Source of the DNA: Ulva prolifera
Lineage: Eukaryota > Chlorophyta > Ulvophyceae > Ulvales > Ulvaceae
Direction of reading: 5' to 3'
DNA length: 64,000 bases
Assembly (NCBI GenBank): GCA_023078555.1
Contig: CM041199.1
Coordinates: 6,701,315 to 6,765,314 of the forward strand
The notes under the pieces are model-generated. The model had not been told where the DNA came from and ran no database searches. It worked only from the letters and a program-made list of their open reading frames with translations. A program made the position numbers and the translations under genes. This document shows, piece by piece, positions 1 to 11,527 of this stretch (within the stretch, counting starts at the first letter, position 1; each line of letters opens with the position of its first letter).

Positions 1-111
1 CTGCAACGAAACCAACATCGATATCCTGCGGGGCGAAGTGATGACGGGATGAATAGTGTTGCGGGCTAGCCATAGGCACTTTGCAGTGGCTCTCCTGTGC
101 GAATTTTAGAC

Positions 112-3100
112 ATGCTGGGGTTTCTTTGCTCAGTGCGTGCGTGGTACGTCGTGGTTGGCATCCTGTTGTCGCAAAGCTTAAGCTTCAGCAGCAGCGCGCC
201 GTTAGCATACGGACAGGTATGGCACATACAGCCGATCATTCTACATCAACGTTCTTGCTGCATGCCTTTTTAGTATGCTCACACCTACATCGCTGTCCTG
301 TTGACGCATGCGCACTCGGTGTCCTTGAGCCTCTCCCGCCTGCCACCTTGCTTGCGGCACACCCAACAAACGCTTCAGACATTTGTTTGATAAGCAGGAA
401 TATGATGCTGACGACATATTTCTTCCATCCCGCCGACTGTTGCAGAGCGCTGGGCCTCGGGCCGAAGCAGCAGCGTCGGTCACTGTCGTCACAACAGCCA
501 GGCAGCTGCAAGCCGCAGCCCAGGCTCGGGCGCAAGACATAGAGGTCAGAAGCCATCTAGAGCTGTCAGCACTTCCCCTGGCAACTGCAATCAATGGGTC
601 CTATAATCCCACGGCCATCGGTGCTATCATCGCCACCCGCAGCATTCGGGTGTGCCTTCCTGGTCATCATCACTATAACTGCGACCCAGAGCGGGCCTGC
701 AAAGGGCGTGTGCTTTCGCCAGACCTCTGAAGATGCGGTAGAAGCATCTTTGATTCCACCCCTAGATCTCCACCCCTGGATCTCCACCCCTGGATCTCTG
801 TGGCTCTGCACCCCTGGCTCTGTGTTACAAAGGAAAAAAGCCGGAGGGGCCGGTAGCACCGCCAGGACCCTGGCTCTGTGTGCATTCGCCCAACATGAGT
901 GGTGCATGGGTGGTGCTGCACATGCAGGGCAACTGCACGAGTCCGCCACCGGCCATCGCATCCTTCGGCCTCTCCGGGCCGGACTTCAAGTGGCAGTCCC
1001 CACAGTGCGTGCTCGTGTGCGACCATGATGTCCTGGTGATGTGGAGCAACACCTGGCTCGACGCCCTCTACATCCGGGCCAAGCCATCCCCGTTTTTCCT
1101 CTGGTTTGGCCTGGCAGTGGGGGAGAATGCCACGGTGTATGGAAGCCGCCTGACGCTGCAGGGCGACGGGAACTGGAACACCAGTGGTGTGATCTCCAGA
1201 GGACAGGTCTACGTACAAGGTAGAGTCCTCCGGACAGACCTGCATCGTGATATGATATCAGTACCTGATGTGTATACTATATATAGCTGCACTGGTGCCA
1301 GGCATGGCACGCCGAGTCGATTACCCCCAGCACTGTCAATTGGCTTCATAGGCTGCTGTTCAACAAGTTCGGCGTATGTGGTCCCGTTAACTCGGAGTCG
1401 TCAATGTCCAGTAGGATACGGCTCAGTAAATTTAGATTTACTTTACTTTTACAAGTTTTCAGAATCAACGTGAGGAATTGCCGATGTGGGGATCACAGTG
1501 TCATAAGGCTGGCCGGCAACCCCTCGGTGGGGCCTGCCTGCATGGCTACCCGAGCAGTTGCATGCAGCTGCAGCTGCAGCTGCAGCACTGCAGACGGCTG
1601 CAGCAAGTTATAATATAATTAATTGCAGCATCGCCTATGTTGGCAGGCCTGTATTGTGAACGGAGTCAACCTGACGCCTGGCCGCCAGAGCCATGAACAA
1701 CCAACAGACCTGTTTTGGAAACTGTTGCGTGGGTTTTAATTTCTTTGTTGCGTCTGGTGGGTTTGTGTTGGAAGTCTGTGACACTGGTGGTTGGTGACGC
1801 GCTACAGAGCCGCTGATGCAGACAGCCTGTTCCTCGACTGCGGAGGCGCGACTCAGCTCGTCGGCGCATTCAATGGCTCGATCGTGTTCAACCGGACGAC
1901 TTTCACAAACGTCGTGCAGCGGCGGTCGCCCCACGACTTCCAGCCGCAGGCGGCAGGAGGCCCAGACGCCGGCCAGTACCTGGCCAATGGCCTCTTCTCG
2001 GCAACAGGCGACAGCGCTAGTATCCTTGTACAGGTGCGCACCAGTGTTGGGTTGATTTGTAGCATTTTCAGGGCTGCCACCCAGAAATTATATCTGAATA
2101 ATCGGAATTGTTCTATGTGTGTGATCGTGCCCGACGACCCAACACTGCTAGTCAGCCACACTTGGGGCCGTGCCGATGCCATGCACTGCACGATTTCGTA
2201 TGGTGTATCTACAGCGGAAATTCCCTATTTCCAGGGGCCTGAAACTGAACTCAAGTCTGAACTCAGGATGCTGCGGCTGCATGTGCAACAGGCTCGGGCT
2301 GAGACCGTCAGTTTCAACCCCGTTGCGACGTCTATGTGGCTGAGCACGAGACATGAACCTGCCAATGCGCACGCAGGACTGTGAGTTCGACAATGTGACG
2401 GTTGATAACATGTTCTGGGTGGGCAAGGGCGGGTACATCGCTGGTGGAGGCAACACGGGAGCACCAGAGGTTGTGTACGACCTCGAGGAGCGGGCCGACG
2501 TGCCTCTCAACCGGCTTGGGCCCGTGCCGCAGGAGTTCCTGCAGCCGCTGCGGCCGGACGATGAATGGTGGCTCACCGTTCGCAAAGTGCGATCCTCTAC
2601 TTATCAACTGACTCCGCGGACGAGAACGATTGGCTTTCGAGTCGGACGAGACTCTTCTGTTTTGTTTGTCTGTTCCCGTTCACTCTTTTGTCATCACTTC
2701 ACAGACGACAGCATGTGATCATGACTTGGGCTCATTCAACTGGCACTGAGTGTGAAGGTTCAACTTGAACTTATGGTGCATGGCCCATAGACGCAGATGC
2801 GTCCGCACGGCTGGTGCTGTCAGCAGCGTGTGATTTCTTGCTCCTGGCTGCATTTGCTGTGCAAGCCAGGTGGATGCCAGGGACTGACGTGAACGACGGT
2901 GCATTTTGCACATACTGAGGGTGCACTGCAGAGGCTGAGTGAGGCGAACGCTAGCAGCTACACACCTGAGGCTGAGCCCCCGGCACTAGTGCAGCCGCCG
3001 CCGCCAGTGAACGGCACGGACCCGCCGCAGATCGCGGCTGTGTACACTGTGGAGGACTTCCAGCGGGCCTTCCACGCCGGCATCCGCGACATCGAGCTCC

Positions 3101-6100
3101 GCGACCACATGGACTTGAGGCGGGCGGTGATGGCGACCACAAGATTCCAGGGCTTCCAGATGTCGGCTCCCCTCGGCGGCGTGCGCAACGCGACCCGCTC
3201 CATCCGGGTGCGGACCCCAGGCAGTGCCCTGGCGTTGTATGTACCGTGATGCCCAGCCGATTTGTTGCGGCCGTCCGAGGTATTGTGGTCGTGTCTCACA
3301 GCGGGTCTCCAGATACTCTGACACAGAGCGCTTCAGACATCATGAGGCCGGGGAGGCTGCTGTGCTTGGGGCTCCTGATGCAGCAGTGGTGAGTGTATGC
3401 ACCCTGTGTGGCAGCACTGGCGGTTCCGCAATTGCAGATGAGGCATCCTGGGTGTGTGCAGACTCCCAGCCTCCAGCCTCAGGTCGTCTTCCACTGCCCG
3501 CCTCGGCGGCACCTCGCACGCAATAGGAACTTGCTGGTGCCGCTCATAGACACACAACCGCATCGACAGCAGATGTGCTGCACCCGCATGAATCATCCTG
3601 GAATGTGCGCGGCTCCATTGCCGCAGTAGATCCCATCACCAATACACATCTTCTTTGATATTACAAATAGCACATTTTATTTGGTTCATAATGAATACAG
3701 TCAATGATACAAAAGGGACAGTAGAAGTATTGTAAGAGCTCACATATGACAGACAGAAGAGCGTGTGTTGCGGATTGCACTCCACTCTCCGGCTCACGCC
3801 TTGTGCACTCCACTCTCCGGCTCACGCCTTGTGCACTCCACTCTCCGGCTCACGCCTTGTGCACTCCACTCTCCGGCTCACGCCTTGTGCACTCCACTCT
3901 CCGGCTCACGCCTTGTGTGTCCCACATGCAGGGCAACTGCACCACGGCGCCGCCGCCGGAGCTGGACCCGTGGGCGGTGGCCAAGGCGGACTCACCGGAG
4001 CCCTGGGCGGCCCCCCGCTGCGCCCTGCTCGTCAGACACCGCACGTTCCTCCTGGATGATGCGCACCTCTGGGTCGACTCCCTGCACATCCAGGTCGACA
4101 ACTCGACGGACGACTTCCAGTTCGTGTTCTGGACGTCGTGGTCCTCAGCTCTGTTTCTGACCAACTCTGTTGTGCAAGGCGATGGAAGAGAGGGCACTGT
4201 GGCACTGGAGGTGCAGGGGTCCCGCCTCGGCGCATACATCCGTGGTGCGCCAGCCGCCCTGCCTGCACTGTGCGCTGTCTACCAGTGTGGGTGGGGTCGC
4301 ATTGCGCTTTTTCAGGGCTGCCACCCAGCAATTAGAGCTGATATTACTAATATTCGAAACTGTTAAATGTGATCCTGCCCGACGTCCAGACAGAGCTGTC
4401 TACATCTTGCAGGTATGGTGCCGCATGCTGTGGGCGGTGCTCTGTGAGTTGGTTTAGGCTGCGATTTGTCAGGGGGTTAACCCCGAAATCCGGTCCAGAT
4501 ATACGCAATTGTGCTTGATGTGATTGGTCGATGTGATTCCGCACGAGGACGCAACGCTGGGGTGCAGGGACAGTATTTGACTCTGTGACGGGCATAGATC
4601 CGGACACGTTTCCATCTGCAATCAAGGCTTACTTCTCGCCGATCTTCTTCGAGTCGTGCACATTCCGGGCGCTGGCAGTGCCGAGCAGGGGGTCACCCCT
4701 GGAAGCGGGAGAATTTGTGTACGGAGCTATCCACGCCCACGGGCTGAATGCGTCCCTGGCGTTTCAGAACTGCAGCTTTGCCGACATCCGCTCTGAGCAT
4801 CTCATCAGCGCAAGAGGCGGCTCTGCGGTGTACAGTGACAACCCCGCTCACACGGTGCGCATCCAGCCCGCAAGTCTCTCTGAAGAGGTTTCCCGCAACC
4901 TTTGCGCCAGGCACATCATGAAGGCTGCCGAGGCATTCTCGAACACTCGTATGCGTGTACAAGCCTAAGATGGTGATTGTGACTATGACACCGGGATGGT
5001 CTGACTTACATAATGTATGTCATCGGACGCAGGTCGCCCCCTGTTGCCACTGGCGATGTAGATGTGATGTGCAGGGCGTATGGTCGTACTTGCGGGACCC
5101 GTTCGCGCCTCAGCCACTGACCACGGTCGTGAGCCGCACTCAGCGCCAGGGGCCGTTCCTCACCTACACAGACCCGTGGTTCACTGCGCTGCAGGAGGTG
5201 CGTGCTGGTAGTTCTCACTGCGACCAACCCATGGTTCACTGCGCTGCAGGAGGCGTGTGCCCGCACTCTTGATCCAACAGCGCAGCGATGATATCGATGT
5301 TGCTTCATTTCCGCATGTTGTTGCTTCCTGGCTCTTGGGCTGGCTCTCGGGCTCGCCTGCACTGCGCTGCACAGACTTTCACATGGCGCTATCCGTAGAG
5401 TTTACAAAAGAGTGAAGGGGGCGCTATGCGTTGTTTTTCCGTTGTTTGATACGCCACAGTGATAGACTCGAAGAATTGATGTTGTTCGGGGTGAGCTTGA
5501 GAAGGACGCTGCGCGAGCGTGTCGATGTCCGCCTCCTTGATGTCTGCCTACCTGACGTCTGGCTAGTCTGTGCGCATTCATGTCCCGAAGTGTTGCAAGT
5601 GGCCTCAGGCACCTCAGCGGCGGGTCAGGTGACAAGGCCATGTACAGTTGTGAACATATTTTTGGATCTGAGGCGAACAAGGGGTCTGAGGCAGTTGGTG
5701 CCTCGACGGGCCGTCACATATATATGACATATATGTGACGCCAGTACATGGAAGCGCCCGTTCTTGCATGCCATCCCAGCGCGAGCCGACCTCACCTGTC
5801 ATCCCGCAGTTGCCACGCTTGATGTCCTGAAGGCTGCACGCAGCAGCGCATGCATTTGAATGCTGACACTGAAGCATGAGAGACCTTGAACACCCATGCT
5901 GTGGCCCCACGCAGACGCTGGCAGCACCGCCGCCTTCCGCGTACCTCCGCACGTTCCCCATCCCGGGGGCCGCGCAGCCACCATCGGCACCACCTCCGGA
6001 GCCCTCCACCGGCGTCGCCTTGGGCCCCGGAGCCCCCCTCTCCGACGCCACATATTTATCCAGCAGCGATGGAGAGGGCACTGCGACCGGCACGGGCGAC

Positions 6101-9100
6101 GATTTCGTTGAGGTCGAAGCAGAAGGTGTCGGCAGCAGTGGCGGCATGGGCGCAGGCGCGATCATCGGCATCGTGGCTGCGGCGGTGGTCGCGGTGGTGG
6201 CGCTGCTGACGCTGCTGCTGATTGGCGTGCGTGTCAAGAAACGGCGACGCAGTGACGGGGGAGCGCCTCCAGCCGCCACGGTACTGCTTCGGCGTCTCTC
6301 ATCACACTGCACATGTTCCTGTGTTGAGCTCATCTCATCTGCTCCTTCCCACACACCCCCCCCACCCGCGCCTGCCACCACACTAGCTCTGATTTCACTG
6401 AAGCTCCATTCCCCGTCCTTGCTGCCTCGGCATGAACCCCCCCTCCCCTGATGTTCCACAGCTGGGAGTGTCCTGCTCGTACGCTGATGGTATCTGCTGA
6501 GCTGCGCTCATCCCTGTGGCAGGGACATGCGCATTCGATCCTTACGAGCAGTAAGGAAGCGCCCGATGCACATTGACTTGCTGTTCCGCGCTGTCGCTGT
6601 CATTGATTTCTTCCAAGGAAGTCCATGATCGCGGGGGTCGATGTATGCGACGATGGACTGCCCCCCGCGCAGCTGGACGCGCTGTGCGGAGGATACATGC
6701 TCTTGTAGGACCGGGCCGCATGTGCATTCATCACAACAGCCATCAATATAAAGGTTGCAGGAGCACTTGCATTGCAAACAGGGCACTGTGAAAATCTCTG
6801 GTCCGACGTGGTGCCAACAGCACCCCCTCCCCGGCTGATACTGCAGGCCGCATCCCCTACCATCGGCACAGCAGCTGCAGCCCATGGCGACGAGCTGTTC
6901 CTGCCAGTGCCGGCGCAGATGGGGTTTGCAAGCAATTGTCCACGCTTGCGCCCTCCCGACTACGCTAAGGGGCCCCATGGGTATCCGATGCATGGGCCAC
7001 ATGCGTGCGCCGCGGCAGCGCAGCCGCCCAGCTCCGGCGGCGGAAGCAGCACCGCCTCTGCTGCGGCGCCGCGGCCACAGCCGTCACTGACCGCCAGGAC
7101 CGCATCGACGACCGTCACAGCATTCACCCGGTCCACATGGGCGGATTATCGGAAGTGCGTTGCCTGCCTCCATCTTTGAGCACTCCCGGAAGTGCTCTGC
7201 ATGGTGGCGCTTTCCCCTTGCACAATGTTCCATGTTTTCTTTCGTGTGCCCCGTCATGGCGGGCACGCTCAATAGTCTCACTCTCCAACCCAGCGCTCAT
7301 ATGAAAAGTGTACTTGTGCGCCATGGATCACATCGGCGCATCTCTGTGTATCAGATCGTCATGGGGCTGGTGCGCTGCAGGGCTGCAGGGGGGGCGGCCA
7401 CGGCCTTGGACCAGCTGGAGGTGGCGCTGGACGCGATGTGCGGCATGCAGGCTCCGTTCTACGGCCGCTACCTCATCCTCTCTGCCATCGAACGCCGCCC
7501 AGGAGGCCAGGGCGTTGTGCAGTTTGCCAGCATCTCCGGCGCTGGTGCCAGCCAGGAACAGGTGTGTCCCCACGCCTCTGCCCAGCCGCCTCGCCCCTGA
7601 TCTGCACCTTGTGATTCCGCAGGAAACGGGTAAATCAGGTCCGGAAATTTGGGGGGTGTCGTCTTCGCTGATGATCACAGAGTGCACGTGGCGGATGCCT
7701 GCTTTTTCAATTGTAGATGCGCATTGTGGCCCTACGATTGGACAGAACACTAATGACCACTTCATCTAAGTGCGTGGCACTGCAGGAAAATCTAGGTGTG
7801 AGATGCTTCTTGAGATACTTCTTCTTGTGATACTATGAACTGCTCGACATCCCTCTCTTGCCCACCTGGGGGACCCGTGTGTGCGTGTTAAGTAATGTCA
7901 AGTAAAAGTAAACCTGAACTGTGTTTGAGGCCAACCACTCTTCCGTAGTGCGCTGCCTCTCGTCAAGTGTACATGCTTGCCCCACGTCCACGGACTCTTC
8001 TGTATCATCGACCGTGATAGGTGTGCCTTCAGGCTGCGATCAAGTTCTACTTGCACCGGGCGGCCTTCAGGCGGGAGCGGGAGCTGTACACCGAGTCGCA
8101 GCTCAAGGCGATGATGCCTGCCACCCTCGCAGTTGAGGAGAACGCCGCTGGCAAGCATCGCACGCCGTACGGCTACGTGTTCCCGCCATTTGTCATCATC
8201 GAGCGAGGCCAGAGCCTCGACGAGTGGGCTAAAGACAACAGGGATAGTGACTTTGTCACCATCTACCAGGTGTGCATGGCAAGTTCAGGGTTACATTTCG
8301 TCTCCAATCCTATTCTGCACGGATATTGAAGCCATCCATCGTTTGCAAGACATTCTATTCGAATATGATCAGTTCATGGCCGCTGCAGCAACCCTTGAAT
8401 CCATTGGGTAGGCCCCGGCCCTCCTGGGTACTCATGCTGCAACTGTGCGGCTTCCGATCACATCACAAACTGATGAACCTAGGCAGCTGTAGTGGGGTTC
8501 GATGTAGACAGCAGTGTCGGGTCATCGAGCCCGATCACGAAGAACAATTCCGAATATCTGGGTCTATTTTTTGGGTGGCAGCCCTGACAATGCTGCAAAT
8601 CGACCCGAAACTGGTAGACAGAATGGTGCAGGCGCTGAGCCACGCAGTACGGGCGCTCGCCAAGCTGCACAGCTTTGGGTACGCCCACCGGGACATCAAA
8701 CCCGACAACATCCTCCGCCGTCCCAAGAGGCACGACTGGACGCTCATCGACTTTGGCTGTGCCGCTAAGATTGGTGCGCGCCCCGCACACTCCCCCCGTG
8801 TCATGATCAGAGGCCCCTCACCATGCACTCCTCTTGTGTGTGCTGCGCCGCGTGATAACGCGGCCCGTGATGCGCAGTGCGGAGGTGTCATGGCGCCGGG
8901 GAGTGTGCATGGCCATATGACGTGCGTCACTTTTGCATTGAGCCGCGCTACATATGGCACGCACGCTCATGGCTCGAGGTCCATGCATGCTTTGAGTACA
9001 CTGTGGCCATGGGGCAGGGCAAACCCCACTTGGCCCGTTAACGGTTCTGGGAGAACATGATGGAATGAGGACTTCCCAGGGGCCTCGGCCTGTGCTGCGT

Positions 9101-9661
9101 TGCTTGCCATGCATGTACATGAGCTGAAGCCCGCATCGTGTCGGTGGAGAAGAGTCAGTGCGCGGGTGTGGCTACCGGTGCCACACGAATGAGAATTGTG
9201 CGGCACCTGGACGCAAGCAGTAAACCTGTGCAGGCTCAACCGCCAGCCTGAGCTTCTCCCTGAAATATGCCGCCCCGGAGGTGATTCGCGCTCTCGAGGC
9301 CGGCGCCCGCACAATCGTCTCTCACGCGGCCGTCGACATCTGGGCGGTCGGCGTCATCGCCTTTGAGCTCCTCACCGGCGAGCGCGCTTTCCCGGTGCAC
9401 GGCCTAAGTGCAGAGCAGTCCGATGCGGCGGCGCAGGAGGCGATTGCCGGGCGGACGTCGCTGCCGTGGGAGGGCAGCGGCGAGGCGACAAGCGAGCGGC
9501 TGGGGAAGCTGCGGGTGATGCGGCGGACGGTGTTGCGGTGCTTGGAGCGCGACCCCGCCGCCCGCCCGACGGCGGAGGCGCTGCTGCGGTCGTGGGACCA
9601 CACCTTTGACGACATGCACACCCGGGGCACCAACTGGAGCGCATCTGCAGCGTCCGGGTGA
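112..9661 (+). CDS. Receptor-like kinase with beta-helix-like ectodomain, copy 1
   Basis: Fifteen exons with consistent phases: 112-216, 398-649, 928-1219, 1822-2033, 2377-2586, 2932-3207, 3932-4244, 4568-4854, 5075-5197, 5915-6280, 6847-7154, 7381-7561, 8033-8269, 8632-8773, 9234-9661; about 1,243 residues. Exon 1 gives a signal peptide (hydrophobic around residues 12-25). Residues 36-690 are extracellular, with many N-glycosylation sites and rung-like motifs such as NCSF and CTF typical of pectin-lyase-like beta-helices. A Pro/Ser stalk leads to a membrane span at about 771-794, then KKRRR. The kinase (about 900-1243) shows a Gly-rich loop, AAIK (K979), HRDIKPDN (D1075), DFG (1094-1096), APE and DIWAVGV, so it looks active; Ser/Thr type is inferred from DIKPDN. 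The start was chosen because the paralogue has a matching signal exon. Ligand and pathway are unknown; a cell-wall or glycan ligand is only inferred from the fold. Confidence 0.85.
773..815 (+). repeat. Short tandem repeat, unit about 14 bp
   Basis: About three copies of CCACCCCTGGATCT in intron 2 of kinase copy 1, directly before a TTACAAAGG-type dispersed repeat. No coding role is evident. Confidence 0.7.
823..864 (+). repeat. Dispersed repeat, TTACAAAGG family, copy 1
   Basis: About 42 bp beginning TGTTACAAAGG and ending TAGCACCGCCA. It recurs almost unchanged at 10635-10675 and in degraded form near 43677. It lies in intron 2 of kinase copy 1. Its first bases resemble the ends of the 11.5-13.1 kb element, so the families may be related. 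Confidence 0.65.
1395..1465. repeat. Short repeat in intron 3, inverted relative to the paralogue
   Basis: A block of about 45 bp containing AAATTTAGATTTACTTTAC is the reverse complement of a block at 14712-14763, which lies in the same intron (intron 3) of kinase copy 2. A related fragment occurs near 7890. Confidence 0.6.
2042..2147 (+). mobile_element. MITE-like element, GTTGGGTCG family, copy A
   Basis: 106 bp with 13-bp imperfect terminal inverted repeats (CAGTGTTGGGTTG and CGACCCAACACTG). The shared core reads CAGGGCTGCCACCCAGAAAT, later AATTGTTCTATGTG. It has no coding capacity. It lies in intron 4 of kinase copy 1, immediately after the exon. It is interpreted as a non-autonomous DNA transposon. 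Confidence 0.7.
2641..2693 (-). repeat. Partial copy of the 11.5-kb element terminal repeat
   Basis: The reverse complement starts GACAAAAGAGTGAACGGGA, matching the outer end of the inverted repeat at 11528 and diverging after about 50 bp. It lies in intron 5 of kinase copy 1. Confidence 0.55.
3778..3917 (+). repeat. Tandem repeat, five perfect 28-bp units
   Basis: Five identical copies of a 28-bp unit beginning CACTCCACTCTCCGGCTCAC. The array ends 14 bp before exon 7 of kinase copy 1, so it fills the branch-point and polypyrimidine region of intron 6. Perfect identity suggests recent expansion. The matching intron of copy 2 lacks it. Confidence 0.95.
8512..8613 (-). mobile_element. MITE-like element, GTTGGGTCG family, copy B
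   Basis: 102 bp, inverted relative to copy A, with ends CAGTGTCGGGTC and GACCCGAAACTG and the reverse of the shared core. It lies in intron 13 of kinase copy 1 and ends about 18 bp before exon 14. Confidence 0.65.
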
Positions 9662-10634
9662 TCTCGATACTTGCAGGGCCAACATTCCTGGTGGTGAATC
9701 GCTCGCGTGCGCAAGCAAGGGTGTCATTTTCAACCAAACGTGCATGGCCACGTGCACTGACGGCACGTGGCGCTTCTGATTTGAAGCTTGACGATCCAGC
9801 GGATCAGCCTGGTGGTCAGTGAAGCTCCGCCTCCGCCTGAAGTGATCAACTGCGGGGGCACACGCATGACATGTGGGGAAGGAAGCATTCATGCTGCTGA
9901 GCAAGGCTTCGATCTTCTCTGCGACGTGGGAGCTCGCTACAGTTGCCTTTCCTCGCAGTGCCGTGTGGCTTCTCACATCGACTGTGAACATCAATTTGTT
10001 TTCCACATTTCCTCCTGATTGCGTGTTGCGACTAGCACGCGGTCAGGTGCCTTCTTCTTCTTCTTTTCTGTAGCATGGACCGTTTGCTGCATGCAGCGTT
10101 CATTCGATGCCAGTATGAATGTTACACGTGGCAACCAACAATCCCGACTCACAGTTGCATTACAGATGCAGTTACAATACATGTAATTACAGAGGCGCTG
10201 CATGCACCGTCGATCGATTGATCGTGGCAGCCCCACGCAGGGAAACCGGTGGATGCAGCACGGTATATGTTCCAAATCGAAGAGGCTTGTGCCCTTTCGC
10301 GATCGCTGTGCAGTAATGCATGCAGACATACCAGACTTCCTGGCACTGCGCATAGACGCATCCAGCCTTGTTCCGCAGCGATTCATGTATGCGCCGCTGT
10401 GTTTCAAGGTCAACACCTGAATGCATTGACCGGATCTGGAGCTAGGGGCCCCCTCCATGTGCCTGGCATTGGGGTCGCGGGCGTTGTGGCCGGATGCAGC
10501 CGGGCAATCGGGTTGGGCGGACGACTCGGGCCACCTCGGCTCCGCGTGTGGCGGTGGGCCTCTTCAGTGCGTGTGCTTCGGGCTCCGTGTGTCCGGGCTG
10601 TGTAGGTGGCCGTGAGTGGATGCCTGCGGGGGTG

Positions 10635-10675
10635 TGTTACAAAGGGAAAAGCCGGAGGGGCCGGTAGCACCGCCA
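10635..10675 (+). repeat. Dispersed repeat, TTACAAAGG family, copy 2
   Basis: Near-identical to 823-864 over about 41 bp. It lies in the spacer between the two kinase genes. Confidence 0.65.
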
Positions 10676-10869
10676 CGGCCAAGAGGGAGAGCATAAACAA
10701 CGCAACGCGCACGCAACAGGAGAGCCACAGTCAACATCAAGGCACAACAAGCACTCACACACTCCCACACGCACCGCCACACGCACCCACACACCTGCGG
10801 GTGTGTGTTTGTCTCCGATGTGTATGCGTGCGCTGGCATGGAGTTGAGGAAAGTTACAATGCAAGTAAT

Positions 10870-10921
10870 GTACAAAAGAGTGAACGGGAGAAAACAAACA
10901 CTGAAACCGAGTCTCATCCGA
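10870..10921 (+). repeat. Partial copy of the 11.5-kb element terminal repeat
   Basis: About 50 bp closely match the outer half of the 11528 inverted repeat (TACAAAAGAGTGAACGGGAG) and then stop. It lies about 600 bp upstream of the full element. Confidence 0.7.
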
Positions 10922-11527
10922 GGAGAGAGGAAAGTACATATGGATATACTTTGGCATCTGTTCCTTGACAAGCGATTAATTGTGTCCAGGAAAATTGACA
11001 TTTTGTTATGTCATCCATGCGACTTCGAATTCGGCTCGGCTTGAAACCAGATGATCTTGATGCAGAGTGGTTTCGAATTCATGTCTAGATCTTGGCTGCG
11101 ACGTTTCGCGAGTCGGCAGTCAGAGTGGATGACCCCCTCGTCAGCGCGATACGCACTCAAACCAGCACTGTTGTAACCTATACGAGTCGTATAATACGAC
11201 CCAATTGGTACGCGTGCTGTCAATTCGGAGCGGGCTCGGCATCTCTGTTGTCGGCCATTTCAAGCTCCGCGGGCTTGTCAATGTCTACAGTAGCCACATG
11301 TGCACCAGCCAATTGTCTGGCTACGCCGTTCAAGAGCTCTCGTGATTATAGCTAGCGACTCGGAAGCCCGGGCCAGGTAGCCTGCCTTTCTTGTGGCGTC
11401 TCGTGTGTTCTGCTGTCCGCAGGACCATGACAATAATATTAATGCTGATCACTCTGGAGGCTATGCATTGATCCTCAGCAGAGGCGAGCGAGTGAGGCAC
11501 GTATGTGTTTTTGTCCCGGGACAAAGG

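Larger units (their letters stand above)
9662..11527. other. Spacer after kinase copy 1
   Basis: No supported gene. It holds a TTACAAAGG repeat (10635-10675), a CA-rich stretch near 10750-10815 and a partial terminal repeat (10870-10921). The open frames here are short and show no family resemblance. Confidence 0.5.

Noticed and set aside
3778-3917. CRISPR-like array
   Set aside because: The five units are contiguous with no spacers; it is a plain tandem repeat in an intron of a eukaryotic gene.
5614-6459. 281-codon minus-strand frame
   Set aside because: It is the complement of the stalk and membrane-span exon of kinase copy 1 and has no independent support.
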